In this document: piece by piece, positions 24,481 through 32,455 of the stretch
How positions within the stretch are numbered: position 1 is the stretch's first letter
Layout of the letters: every line of letters begins with the position of its first letter
Assembly: GCA_000620205.1 (NCBI GenBank)
Contig: JHVP01000013.1
Coordinates: 1-64,000 of the forward strand
Source of the DNA: Geodermatophilaceae bacterium URHA0031
GTDB taxonomy: Bacteria; Actinomycetota; Actinomycetes; Mycobacteriales; Geodermatophilaceae
Direction of reading: 5' to 3'
Length of the DNA: 64,000 nucleotides
Made by a program: the position numbers and the translations under genes
The notes under the pieces: model-generated
What the model was told of the DNA's origin: nothing
Seen by the model: the letters and a program-made list of their open reading frames with translations, nothing else
Database searches by the model: none

Positions 24481-25218
24481 TCAACGACCGCCGACGGAGA
24501 CCTCGAACTCGACCTGGCTCACGTCCGGGCGCAGCCGGGAGAAGCTGTGCACCAGCGGGTGACCGGTGCTGTCCCGCACGGTGGTCCGCACGACCAGCAG
24601 CGGGGAGCCGGTGATGACGTCGAGCACCTCGGCCTCGTCGGCGGCCGCCGTCCCGACGTCCACGACGAGGCGGGCGTGGGCGAGGTCGGCCTGGTACTCC
24701 CGGCGGAGGAACTCGTAGAGCGAGCCGTGCCCGAAGTCCTCGCTGGCCGCCTTGGGGTACCGGTCGGCGGCCAGGAAGCTGCGGACGACGTGGTTGGGCA
24801 GCCCGTCGACGCTGCGCAGCCGGACCAGCTCCACGACGTCGTCAGCGGTGGCGATGCTCAGCTCGGCGGCGATCGCCGGTGCGGCCGGCACCACCTTCTG
24901 GCTGAGCACCGTGGTGCCCACCTGGGCGCCCTGCTCGGTCATCACCGAGTGGAAGCCGGCGATCCGGTGCACGAAGCTCTCGCGGTACTCGTGCCGGATC
25001 CCCGGCCGGCTCACGAACGTGCCGCGGCCCTGCTCGCGGACCAGGTGCCCGTCGGCGACCAGCCCGTCGACCGCCCGGCGCAGGGTGATCCGGCTGACCC
25101 CGTACTCGGCGCACAGCACCGGCTCCGGGGGGAGGAGGGTGTGCTCGGGCAGCGCGGACGCCCGGCGCCGCAACGCCTCACGCACGGCGAGGTACTTGGG
25201 CCCCGCCTCGACACTCAC
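24481..25218 (-). CDS. GntR family (HutC/UTRA) transcriptional regulator
   Basis: About 245 residues from the GTG at 25218. An ATG at 25260 is in frame, but its first 13 codons contain the perfect palindrome GACGTCTAGACGTC, which is most likely operator DNA, so I prefer the later start. The N-terminal winged helix has CAEYGVSRITLRRAVDGLVADGHLVREQGRGTFV, typical of GntR, followed by a UTRA effector domain (about 95-240). HutC-type regulators sense sugars, amino sugars or histidine derivatives. It is divergent from phosphofructokinase, its probable target. Convergent with the GAF gene. Confidence 0.93.
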   Translation of the reverse strand: MSVEAGPKYLAVREALRRRASALPEHTLLPPEPVLCAEYGVSRITLRRAVDGLVADGHLVREQGRGTFVSRPGIRHEYRESFVHRIAGFHSVMTEQGAQVGTTVLSQKVVPAAPAIAAELSIATADDVVELVRLRSVDGLPNHVVRSFLAADRYPKAASEDFGHGSLYEFLRREYQADLAHARLVVDVGTAAADEAEVLDVITGSPLLVVRTTVRDSTGHPLVHSFSRLRPDVSQVEFEVSVGGR

Positions 25219-25244
25219 CACGCCAGAAAGGTACTGCACCAGCA

Positions 25245-25258
25245 GACGTCTAGACGTC
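25245..25258. promoter_or_regulatory. HutC/DasR-type operator between gntR and pfk
   Basis: GACGTCTAGACGTC is a perfect 14-bp palindrome centred on TA. HutC-subfamily regulators recognise GT-N-TA-N-AC cores, and the DasR site TGGTCTAGACCA shares the eight-base GTCTAGAC centre. Position between the divergent regulator and phosphofructokinase fits autorepression and control of pfk. Binding is inferred. Confidence 0.65.
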
Positions 25259-25304
25259 ATGACGTACGGTTCACCCGCCAGACCCCCCTTTCGGAGGAGA
25301 TCCC

Positions 25305-26333
25305 GTGCACCTCGGAGTGCTGACCGGCGGCGGCGACTGCCCCGGCCTCAACGCCGTCCTGCGGTCCGTGGTGCGGACCGCCGAGAAGGAGTACGGCAGC
25401 ACCGTCGTCGGGTTCCGCAACGGCTGGCGCGGCCTGCTCGAGGACGACGCCATGGTGCTCGACCGGCCGGTGGTCAACGGGCTGCTCACCCGGGGCGGCA
25501 CGGTGCTGGGCTCGGCCCGGGTCGCGCCGCAGAAGCTCCGGGACGGGCTCGGCCGGATGCGTGAGGTGCTCGACGCCCACGGGGTCGACGCGCTGCTGCC
25601 GATCGGTGGCGAGGGCACGCTGACCGCGGCCGCGTGGCTGGCGTCGGAGGGCGTGCCGGTGATCGGCATCCCGAAGACGATCGACAACGACATCCACGGG
25701 ACCGACCTCACCTTCGGCTTCGACACCGCGGTGAGCATCGCGACCGACCTCATCGACCGGCTGCACACCACCGCCGAGTCGCACCAGCGCGTGCTGCTGG
25801 TCGAGGTGATGGGCCGGCACGCCGGCTGGATCGCGCTCAACGCCGGGCTGGCCTCCGGTGCGCACCTGACGATCACCCCCGAGCAGCCCTTCGACATCGA
25901 TGAGGTCTGCAGGCTGGTCACCGCCCGGTTCGACCGGGGGCACCGGCACGTCATCGGGGTGGTGAGCGAGGGCGCCACGCCGCTGCCCGGCACGATGCCG
26001 CTCCGCGACGGCGGCCTGGACGAGTTCGGCCACCGGCGGTTCACCGGGGTCGCCCAGCAGCTGGGCGAGGAGCTCGAGCGGCGCACCGGCAAGGAGGTGC
26101 GGACGACGGTGCTCGGTCACGTGCAGCGCGGCGGCACCCCGACCTCCTTCGACCGGGTGCTGGCCACCCGGTTCGGCCTGCACGCCGCGATCGCCGCGCA
26201 CGAGGGCCACTTCGGGCAGATGGTCGCCCTGCACGGCACCGAGATCGGGCTCGTCCCGCTGGCCGAGGCCGTCCGGGAGCTCAAGACGGTGCCGAAGTCC
26301 CGGCTCGCCGAGACCGCCTCCTTCACCGGCTGA
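25305..26333 (+). CDS. pfkA: 6-phosphofructokinase
   Basis: 342 residues from the GTG at 25305, with GGAGGAG five bases before it. It begins LGVLTGGGDCPGLNAVLR, has GGEGTLTA where E. coli PfkA has GGDGS, and IPKTIDNDIHGTD with Lys at the position of E. coli Gly124; MGRHAGW and QRGGTPTSFDR complete the site. It phosphorylates fructose 6-phosphate, the committed glycolytic step. The Gly104/Lys124 combination belongs to the actinobacterial mixed group in which either ATP or pyrophosphate can be donor. Divergent from the GntR regulator; followed by two hairpins. Confidence 0.94.
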   Translation: MHLGVLTGGGDCPGLNAVLRSVVRTAEKEYGSTVVGFRNGWRGLLEDDAMVLDRPVVNGLLTRGGTVLGSARVAPQKLRDGLGRMREVLDAHGVDALLPIGGEGTLTAAAWLASEGVPVIGIPKTIDNDIHGTDLTFGFDTAVSIATDLIDRLHTTAESHQRVLLVEVMGRHAGWIALNAGLASGAHLTITPEQPFDIDEVCRLVTARFDRGHRHVIGVVSEGATPLPGTMPLRDGGLDEFGHRRFTGVAQQLGEELERRTGKEVRTTVLGHVQRGGTPTSFDRVLATRFGLHAAIAAHEGHFGQMVALHGTEIGLVPLAEAVRELKTVPKSRLAETASFTG

Positions 26334-26340
26334 GCACACC

Positions 26341-26377
26341 GTCGTCCTCCGGACGACACCGCGGCCACGTGCCGCGG
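26341..26377 (+). terminator. double hairpin after phosphofructokinase
   Basis: Two adjacent stems follow the pfk stop: GTCGTCC/GGACGAC with a 3-nt loop (26341-26357) and CCGCGGC/GCCGCGG with a 5-nt loop (26359-26377). No U-tract follows, as is usual in high-GC actinobacteria. Position suggests transcription termination. Confidence 0.55.
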
Positions 26378-26409
26378 GACGTGCGCTGAGCCGTTGCCCG
26401 TGTCCGCGT

Positions 26410-26431
26410 CGGGGAGCCTCCGGCCCCCGCG
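26410..26431. repeat. 22-bp intergenic repeat, copy 1
   Basis: A 22-bp GC-rich sequence (starting CGGGGAGCCTCCGG) in the spacer between pfk and the next convergent gene. An identical copy lies at 50493-50514, in the spacer between tRNA-Ile and DUF3566. It is internally able to fold (GGAGCCTCC core). See the findings. Confidence 0.6.
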
Positions 26432-26476
26432 ACCCGACCACCCCGCCAGAGGTGCGCTCTCGGTGGAGAGAGGGCG

Positions 26477-27382
26477 CTACCAGGTCCAGTGCCAGCCGAT
26501 CACGCACTCGTCGGTCGGCACGACCTCCAGGGAGGTCCGCCCGCCGACCAGCTGCACCGGCAGCCCATCGGTGGGGTCGGTCGAGTCCATGTCCGCCCAG
26601 CGGGCGCAGGTCACCTCGCGGGGCACGCAGTACGGGTCGAACCGGAGGGTCAGGGCGACGTGCCGCGAGCTCGCCGAGATGCACTTGCGGAACTCCGGTG
26701 CCGGCGGCCCGGGGTAGGCGAACGCCGTGCGGTACTCCAGGTGGACGGTCTGCCCGGGCAGCAGCGGCTCGGTGAGCGCGATCTCCACCGCGCACAGCTG
26801 CGTCCCGGTCACCCGGAACGCGCGCAGCGGAGTGCCCCCGGTCAGCACGGTCACCGCCGCGTGCGGGGTGTCGAAGGCGTAGTGGTGGCGGTCGGTCGGT
26901 TCCACCGCCTCCAGCAGCTGGCGGGTGACGTGCTGCCGTGGTGACCGGTCCGACCCGATCTCGTGGTGCTCGGCGACCTGCAGGGTGCGCACCGTGCGGC
27001 GCGGCAGCGGCTCCTCGCCGTCGAGCTGGGTGGCCACCACCAGCTGGTCGCGGAGCGGGTGGCCGCGGACCAGCGCCCGCAGCTCGTCGGCGTGCTCCGG
27101 GGTCATCTCGAACGCCGCGATGAACAACTCGAGCGTGCCGTCGGAGAGCCGGTCCCCGTTGAGCGCGCGGCCCACCCGGTTCTCCAGGCTGCGCGGCTGG
27201 TGGTCCCAGCCGACCTCGCCGGTGTCGACCAGGTGGGCGTCCAGCACGGCTGCCACGGCCGCCCGGGAGAGCTCGCCCCGCCGCACGCTGCTGTGCGGCT
27301 GCCAGCGGCGGCGGTACCGCGGCTCGGCGAGCAGCGCGGTCAGCCGCTGGGCGGCCAGCGTCACCCCGATCGTCGCCGCCAT
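26477..27382 (-). CDS. conserved actinobacterial protein with XRE-like N-terminal region
   Basis: 301 residues from the ATG at 27382, preceded by GGGGAGTGGGTGC; the frame remains open upstream but without coding character. Residues ~50-115 (RSLENRVGRALNGDRLSDGTLELFIAAFEMTPEHADELRALVRG) resemble the small helical DNA-binding-like region found at the start of several actinobacterial regulators. The C-terminal part (about 140-300) is predicted beta-rich with conserved Trp/Cys and ends in WHWTW. Function unknown; not a standard regulator domain. Convergent with pfk across the hairpins and the 22-bp repeat. Confidence 0.75.
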   Translation of the reverse strand: MAATIGVTLAAQRLTALLAEPRYRRRWQPHSSVRRGELSRAAVAAVLDAHLVDTGEVGWDHQPRSLENRVGRALNGDRLSDGTLELFIAAFEMTPEHADELRALVRGHPLRDQLVVATQLDGEEPLPRRTVRTLQVAEHHEIGSDRSPRQHVTRQLLEAVEPTDRHHYAFDTPHAAVTVLTGGTPLRAFRVTGTQLCAVEIALTEPLLPGQTVHLEYRTAFAYPGPPAPEFRKCISASSRHVALTLRFDPYCVPREVTCARWADMDSTDPTDGLPVQLVGGRTSLEVVPTDECVIGWHWTW

Positions 27383-27567
27383 GCACCCACTCCCCTGATG
27401 GCCACATCTCGGCCACGTCACAGCAGTAGTAACCGGCTGCGGCGGTCGTGAGGGCACGGGGGGACCCTCCGACCGCCGCACCCGGCCTGTCGCCACGCAG
27501 CAGAACGGTCCGCGCACCGCCGTGACCCCGCGGTGCACCCGTGCCTGGTCAGCGCGAGGGCTCGGAC

Positions 27568-29181
27568 CTACGCCGTCGCCGTCTTCAGGGCCGGGCGGAG
27601 CTGCGGCCAGCGCAGCCAGAACTCCTGCTCGGCCCGCTCGCAGCGCGCCTGCTCCAGGGCGTGCAGCCGGCCCCAGGTCCAGGCGTTCTCGCCGGCGGCG
27701 AAGGCCTGCAGCCCCAACTGGGTGCACAGCGGCCGCGTGACGAAGGTGTCCTGCCGGTCGCCGAGCACCTCCTGCACCCCCTTGAGCGCACCGACCAGCT
27801 CGCGGACCGGCTCACCGAGCACCGGCACCGCCGACTCGGCGGTGTACCGGACCCGCTTGGCCGCCTTGCGCACCGCGTGCAGCGCCTCGGCGTGGTCGCT
27901 GTCCCGCGCCGCCGCGACGGCGTGCCGCAGCCGCCTGCCGGTGTGCGCGACGATCTCGCGCAGCACCTCGTCCGCGGGTCGGGCCGCGGCCTCGGTCAGC
28001 GGCGGCTCGGCGACCAGGGCGTCCAGGTCGTCCCGCAGCTGGAGGTAGGCGGCCGAGGTCAGCGCCCGGCGGGCGTCCGCCTCGCCGGCCTGCTGGTCGG
28101 CGATCGCGGCCTGCTGCAGCCGGGCGGCCACCGGGCCGAGGACCAGTTCGGCCGGCTCGGCCTCGACGAGCTCGCGCAGGTGGGCGAGGGCGACCTCCGC
28201 GTCGCGGGTGGGCGACAGCGCCGTGCCGACCGTGGCCAGCTCCTCGCGCAGCGGGTCGGTCTGCGCGCGGTCGAGCACCGGTCGGTAGGCGGCGAGCGTG
28301 CTGCGCAGCCGGCGGCAGGAGACCCGCACCTGGTGCACGCCGTCCGGCTGCCCGGTGCGGACCATCAGGTCGGCGTCCTGCAGCGCGCGCACCTGCAGCT
28401 GCAGCGCGGCCCGGAGCACCTCACCGGCCGGCGCGGACGACGTCCGCCCGCGCGCGGCGTCCTCGTCCCGCTTCTCCCGCTTCTTCTTCTTGCCCTTGCC
28501 CTTCGTGCGCTGCTCGACCGGTGCGGCGGGCTCGGTCGGCGGCAGCGCCGGGCCCTCGACCGCGGCCAGCCGGTCGGCGAGCACCCGGCCGAGCTTCGAC
28601 GGCGCGGTCGCCGGGCGCGCGCCGGCGTCCACGACGGCGGCCGAGACCGCGGCCAGCAGCTCCTCGTCGCCGTCGACCAGCTCGATCTCCACCTCCCGCC
28701 ACGTGGTGACGACGGTGGCCTCGCCCGGTCCGGCCGGCAGCGCGGTGCCGGTGACCTGGTCGTCGGCCACCTCGGCGAGGACCCGGCCCTCGGCGTCGAC
28801 CAGCTCGGTGACCAGCCGGCGGGTGCGCAGCGCGGCGACCTGCGTGGCGGGGGCGCGGCGGACGATGCCGAGCACCGGTTCCAGGACCGCCTTCGGCGGG
28901 GTCTTCGCCGCCCGGCCGAGCGGCGAGTGCAGCTCGCGGCGGGCACCGGCCGAGGCCGGCAGCTTGACGTGCCACCCCGCGTCCACCCCGCCGGTGCGCC
29001 GACGGAGGGTCACCCGCGCGCGGGCCAGCCGCAGGTCGGCGGTGTCGTAGTAGGCCGCCTCCAGGGTGTGCTCGACGGGTGCGCGGACCTCGGCCACCCC
29101 GGCGGTGCCGGTGAGGTCCGGGAGGGAGAACGTCTCGTCGACGTCGAACTTGCGCTCGATCTCCAGATGCTCGACAGCCAC
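27568..29181 (-). CDS. CYTH and CHAD domain protein (polyphosphate/triphosphate related)
   Basis: 537 residues from the GTG at 29181 (GAGGAG seven bases upstream). The N-terminal CYTH domain (about 1-205) opens with the signature LEIERKF and contains VTLRRRTGG and WHVKLP, with Arg/Lys and acidic residues for triphosphate and metal binding. A linker (about 220-250) is almost entirely basic (KGKGKKKKREKRDED). The CHAD domain (about 255-530) has the repeated His-rich helix pattern (GVHQVRVSCRRLRSTL; EALHAVRKAAKRVRY). CHAD domains bind polyphosphate granules. The protein may act as a granule-associated phosphohydrolase. Confidence 0.9.
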   Translation of the reverse strand: MAVEHLEIERKFDVDETFSLPDLTGTAGVAEVRAPVEHTLEAAYYDTADLRLARARVTLRRRTGGVDAGWHVKLPASAGARRELHSPLGRAAKTPPKAVLEPVLGIVRRAPATQVAALRTRRLVTELVDAEGRVLAEVADDQVTGTALPAGPGEATVVTTWREVEIELVDGDEELLAAVSAAVVDAGARPATAPSKLGRVLADRLAAVEGPALPPTEPAAPVEQRTKGKGKKKKREKRDEDAARGRTSSAPAGEVLRAALQLQVRALQDADLMVRTGQPDGVHQVRVSCRRLRSTLAAYRPVLDRAQTDPLREELATVGTALSPTRDAEVALAHLRELVEAEPAELVLGPVAARLQQAAIADQQAGEADARRALTSAAYLQLRDDLDALVAEPPLTEAAARPADEVLREIVAHTGRRLRHAVAAARDSDHAEALHAVRKAAKRVRYTAESAVPVLGEPVRELVGALKGVQEVLGDRQDTFVTRPLCTQLGLQAFAAGENAWTWGRLHALEQARCERAEQEFWLRWPQLRPALKTATA

Positions 29182-29304
29182 GCGTCCACTCCTCGTCCCT
29201 GCGCCGTTCCGGACCACTCGTCCACCAGGGTCTACCGCACGGACGTGAACAACCAGGTCAGAGGCCACCGGGCCGGACCCGACGAGGATCGGCAGGATGG
29301 GCGG

Positions 29305-30270
29305 GTGCCTCTCCCGCGTCGCGCCGCCCTCGTCCTCGCCGCACCCTGGGCCGGCTGGGCGGTGGTCCGCTCGACCGGGGCGGACCGCGGCTTCCCGCTG
29401 GTGCCCGCGGCGGCCTTCACCCGGTACGCGGCGGCCACCAGCGTCCTCCCGCTGGCGGTCGGCGTGCTCGCCCGTTCCCGCAGCGCCACCGGGCTGGCCG
29501 CCGGCGCCGCCGCGGTGCTGGGCGGAGCGGTCCTGTCCGGCGCCCGCCGGACCCCCGGTGGGCCGACCGACGGCCCGCCGCTGCGCCTGGTGTCGCTGAA
29601 CATGCTGCACGGGCGGGCGGACCCGGCGGCCGTCGTCGCGCTGGTCGAGGCCACCGACGCCGACGTGCTGGCGCTGTCCGAGGTCACCCCGGAGGCGGTG
29701 ACGGGGCTGCTGGCCGCCGGGGTGGCCGACCGGTTGGCGCACGCGCACGTCGTCCCCGCCGGGGACGGCCAGCCCGCCGGGGCCGGCGGTGCGCTGTGGA
29801 CCCGGCTGGAGGTGCTGGAGCGCTCCGTCGTCCCCGGCCGCTTCGGTCAGCCCAGCGCGCGGCTGGCCGCGCCGGGCGGGCGCGACCTGGAGGTGACGGC
29901 GGTGCACACCCACCCACCGACCGGCTCGGGCCGGCAGGTCGCGCGCTGGGAGGAGGACCTCGGACTGCTGCCCGACCCGGCGGGGCCGCTGCTGCGGGTG
30001 CTGGCCGGCGACTTCAACGCCACCCCGGACCACGGCGCCTTCCGGCGGCTGCTGCGCCGCGGGTGGGTGGACGCGGCGCGGGTGACCGGGCAGGCGCTGC
30101 GCCCCACCTGGTCGCCGGTCCGGGTGCCGGTGCCCCGGCTGACCCTGGACCACGTGCTCGTCGACCCGCGGATCGGCGTGGTCTCCCTCGCGGTGGTGCA
30201 TGTGCCGGGGACCGACCACCGGGCGCTGGTCGCCGATCTGCGGCTGCCACGCGCCGGCACCGGGGGCTGA
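29305..30270 (+). CDS. endonuclease/exonuclease/phosphatase family membrane protein
   Basis: 321 residues from the GTG at 29305 (GGCAGGA upstream). Two or three hydrophobic helices in the first ~75 residues anchor it to the membrane, with the catalytic domain outside or facing the cytoplasm. EEP motifs follow: LRLVSLNMLHG, LALSEVTPEA (metal Glu), AVHTHPP, VLAGDFNATPDH and DHRALVADL. Such proteins include phosphodiesterases and lipid phosphatases. It is divergent from the CYTH-CHAD gene and is followed by a strong 12-bp hairpin. Confidence 0.88.
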   Translation: MPLPRRAALVLAAPWAGWAVVRSTGADRGFPLVPAAAFTRYAAATSVLPLAVGVLARSRSATGLAAGAAAVLGGAVLSGARRTPGGPTDGPPLRLVSLNMLHGRADPAAVVALVEATDADVLALSEVTPEAVTGLLAAGVADRLAHAHVVPAGDGQPAGAGGALWTRLEVLERSVVPGRFGQPSARLAAPGGRDLEVTAVHTHPPTGSGRQVARWEEDLGLLPDPAGPLLRVLAGDFNATPDHGAFRRLLRRGWVDAARVTGQALRPTWSPVRVPVPRLTLDHVLVDPRIGVVSLAVVHVPGTDHRALVADLRLPRAGTGG

Positions 30271-30274
30271 GAGC

Positions 30275-30309
30275 CCCGGGCGGCGGGTTCCGCACCACCG
30301 CCGCCCGGG
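30275..30309 (+). terminator. 12-bp stem-loop terminator after the EEP gene
   Basis: A perfect 12-bp stem (CCCGGGCGGCGG at 30275-30286 with its complement at 30298-30309) and an 11-nt loop begin four bases after the EEP stop codon. No U-tract. It may also serve as terminator for the S4 gene (minus strand) coming from the right. Confidence 0.7.
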
Positions 30310-30429
30310 CGCCCCCCGCCATGCCCGCATCTCCGCTGTCTGCACATCAGATGGGTGATATCTGTGTAGTCGGGCGTGTCCCTGCGCGCGGCGTGACGCT
30401 GCGGAACCGGAGCTCACGCAACGCACGCG

Positions 30430-30645
30430 TCAGGCGACCCGGACGTCCTCCTGCCCGGCCACCGAGACGACGTCGCCGCGGTGCAGCTGCCGGCCGCGGC
30501 GCTCCTCGGGCTCACCGTTGACGGTGACGTCGCCGGACGTGAGGACGTCCTTGACCTGGGCGCCGGAGGGGACGGCATCGACCAGCTTCAGCAGCTGGCC
30601 GAGCCGGATGGTCTCCTCGCCGGGGCGGAGCTCGATGGTGCGCAC
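30430..30645 (-). CDS. S4-domain RNA-binding protein (YbcJ-like)
   Basis: 71 residues; almost the whole protein is one S4 domain: IRLGQLLKLVDAVPSGAQVKDVLTSGDVTVNG, the classic hairpin for structured RNA binding, followed by RRGRQLHRGDVV. YbcJ-type S4 proteins bind RNA, perhaps ribosomal. It is separated from the MOSC gene by 27 bp on the same strand, so it is the last gene of a small minus-strand operon. Exact role unknown. Confidence 0.88.
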   Translation of the reverse strand: MRTIELRPGEETIRLGQLLKLVDAVPSGAQVKDVLTSGDVTVNGEPEERRGRQLHRGDVVSVAGQEDVRVA

Positions 30646-30672
30646 GTCACCGATCCTCCCCCAGGCCCCCGC

Positions 30673-31398
30673 TCAGGCAGGGACGACGGTGTCGCCCACC
30701 GCCGAGGTGCCGGGCTGCAGCACGAGCGCGCCGACCGCCAGTTCCCCACCGCGCTCGCGGTGGATGGTCTTGAGTACCGCGGTGTCCCGGCCGATGCCGC
30801 CGGCCTGCGGGCGGGTGGTCATCACGCAGCGCGGCACCCGGCGGACGACGTCCAGCTCCGCCGTGCCCAGCCGGACCCGCCGCCCCACCAGTTCGTCCTC
30901 CCCCGCGCCGGCGAGCACCACGTTGGCCCGGAACCGCCGCCGGTCCCAACCGCCCAGCGTGCCGGTCGACACCAGTGTGACCCGGGCGTCGGCGTTGTCG
31001 TGGAACGCGCCGTCCGCCCCGGCGAACGGGTCCCAGCGCCCGGTGTCCTCGTGCTCGGCGTCCGCGGGGTTCTCGAAGCGGCGGGGACCGTGCACGTCGG
31101 CAGCCGGCCGCAGCGCCACCGGCCGCCCGGCCCAGCGGGACAGGACGGCGTCGTCGGCGGTGACCGTGCCGTCGGGCAGGACCACCTCCGCCGTCCCGTC
31201 CGGGCGCAGCCGGCCAGTGGCGAACAGCAGCTCGGGCACCCGGCGGGCGGTCAGCCCGAAGCCGCTCGCCACGTCGAACAGCGCCCAGCCGCGGTCCCCG
31301 GCGAGGCCCTCGGCGCCGAGCTCGGCGCGCTCCAGCCGCTCGCCCAGCAGCGACTTCACCGGGAACCGCCACACCTCCAGCACCCGCAGGTCGCTCAC
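30673..31398 (-). CDS. MOSC domain-containing protein
   Basis: 241 residues from a GTG at 31398 that overlaps the aldose epimerase stop by four bases (GTGA). The N-terminal beta-barrel begins VLEVWRFPVKSLLGE, the usual entry of the MOSC_N domain, and the MOSC core includes RFRANVVLAG and VPRCVMTTRPQ with the conserved Cys that binds the molybdenum cofactor sulfur. These proteins relate to Moco sulfuration and N-hydroxylated compound reduction. Cytoplasmic. Coupled with the epimerase gene upstream. Confidence 0.9.
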   Translation of the reverse strand: MSDLRVLEVWRFPVKSLLGERLERAELGAEGLAGDRGWALFDVASGFGLTARRVPELLFATGRLRPDGTAEVVLPDGTVTADDAVLSRWAGRPVALRPAADVHGPRRFENPADAEHEDTGRWDPFAGADGAFHDNADARVTLVSTGTLGGWDRRRFRANVVLAGAGEDELVGRRVRLGTAELDVVRRVPRCVMTTRPQAGGIGRDTAVLKTIHRERGGELAVGALVLQPGTSAVGDTVVPA

Positions 31399-32315
31399 GC
31401 CGGCGTCCAGCCCAGCGTCCAGGTGCCCGACCAGGCCTCCCCCGGCGCCAGGACGACGAGGTCGGCGCCGTCGGCCAGCGCGTTGGGCGGGCAGGTCATC
31501 GGCTCCACCGCCAGGCTGCGCCGGCGCTGCCCGGCCGGGAGCGTGTCGCCCGTGTAGACCTGCAGCCACGGCCAGGAACGGTCGACCGCGAGCTCGAGGG
31601 ACCCGGCCGGCCCGCGCAGCCCCACCCGGGCCCAGCCCTCGTCGTCCCGGACCAGGTCGGTCACCGGGTCGTCCAGGGCGCGGTCCCCGATCCGGCCGAC
31701 CGCGCCGTCGAACGGCCGGCTCTCCCCGGTCGGCAGGCCGCCGTCGACGACCATCGCGGTGCGCGCCGGCACCCGGAGCTCGGCGTCGGCCACGCCACCC
31801 TCGGCGGGGGCGCCCACGTGCAGGTAGGGGTGCATGCCCACCCCGAACGGGGCGTCGGAGTCCCCGGCGTTCCGCACCCGCACGGTGACGGTGAGCCGGC
31901 CGGGGGCCAGGTCGTAGTCGATCGCCGTCGCCAGCCGGAACGGGTAACCGCCGCGGGGCTGCAGGACCGTGCCGACCGTGACGCCGGCCTCCCGCTCGCC
32001 CAGCACGGCCCACGGCTGGGCGGAGAGCAGGCCGTGGATCGCGTTGGGTGAGGCCGGGCTGACCACGTCCAGCTGCAGGTCCGCCCCGCGCCACTGCCAC
32101 CGACCACCGCGCAGCCGATTGGGCCACGGCAGCAGCACGCCACCGCGCCGCCCGGCCGGCACCGTGCCCGTCGGGTAGCCGTCCAGCAGCTGCCACTCCC
32201 CGACGACCAGCTCGCGGAGCCCACCCCCGCGCAGGTCGACGGCCAGCCGGGCACCGCCGGCGGACACCTCGGCGTCGAGCGGGGTGGTGGACGGCCAGAG
32301 CGGGTCGATCGGCAT
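31395..32315 (-). CDS. aldose 1-epimerase family protein
   Basis: 306 residues. Galactose mutarotase-like beta-sandwich: ELVVGEWQLLDGYP, PWPNRLRGGRW (substrate Arg), SPNAIHGLLS (catalytic His), and FGVGMHPYLHVG (second His) and the C-terminal LAVEPMTCPPNA with the catalytic Glu. It interconverts anomers of hexoses or hexose 6-phosphates. The start is ATG at 32315, 42 bp from a parS-like site. It is the first gene of the epimerase-MOSC-S4 operon. Confidence 0.92.
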   Translation of the reverse strand: MPIDPLWPSTTPLDAEVSAGGARLAVDLRGGGLRELVVGEWQLLDGYPTGTVPAGRRGGVLLPWPNRLRGGRWQWRGADLQLDVVSPASPNAIHGLLSAQPWAVLGEREAGVTVGTVLQPRGGYPFRLATAIDYDLAPGRLTVTVRVRNAGDSDAPFGVGMHPYLHVGAPAEGGVADAELRVPARTAMVVDGGLPTGESRPFDGAVGRIGDRALDDPVTDLVRDDEGWARVGLRGPAGSLELAVDRSWPWLQVYTGDTLPAGQRRRSLAVEPMTCPPNALADGADLVVLAPGEAWSGTWTLGWTPA

Positions 32316-32357
32316 GGGTCCTCCTCAGGACGGTCCCGGACAGCTCACACCATGCCG

Positions 32358-32373
32358 CGTTCCACGTGGAACC
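32358..32373. promoter_or_regulatory. parS-like site 3
   Basis: CGTTCCACGTGGAACC holds the perfect 14-bp palindrome GTTCCACGTGGAAC (32359-32372), identical to sites 1 and 4. It lies in the divergent spacer between aldose epimerase (minus) and the DUF1707 gene (plus), 42 bp upstream of the epimerase start. Confidence 0.85.
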
Positions 32374-32455
32374 GACGAACTGGTGACAGACGTCAGTGGT
32401 CACCGGACCGTCTCCGGCAGCAGACTGGCCGTGCGACCGACCGAGGAGTCCCAGG

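Noticed and set aside
25257-27416. Long 719-codon frame on the minus strand opposite pfk and the next gene
   Set aside because: It is antisense to two well-supported genes and its product is a low-complexity Gly/Arg/Val-rich string, typical of shadow frames in GC-rich DNA.
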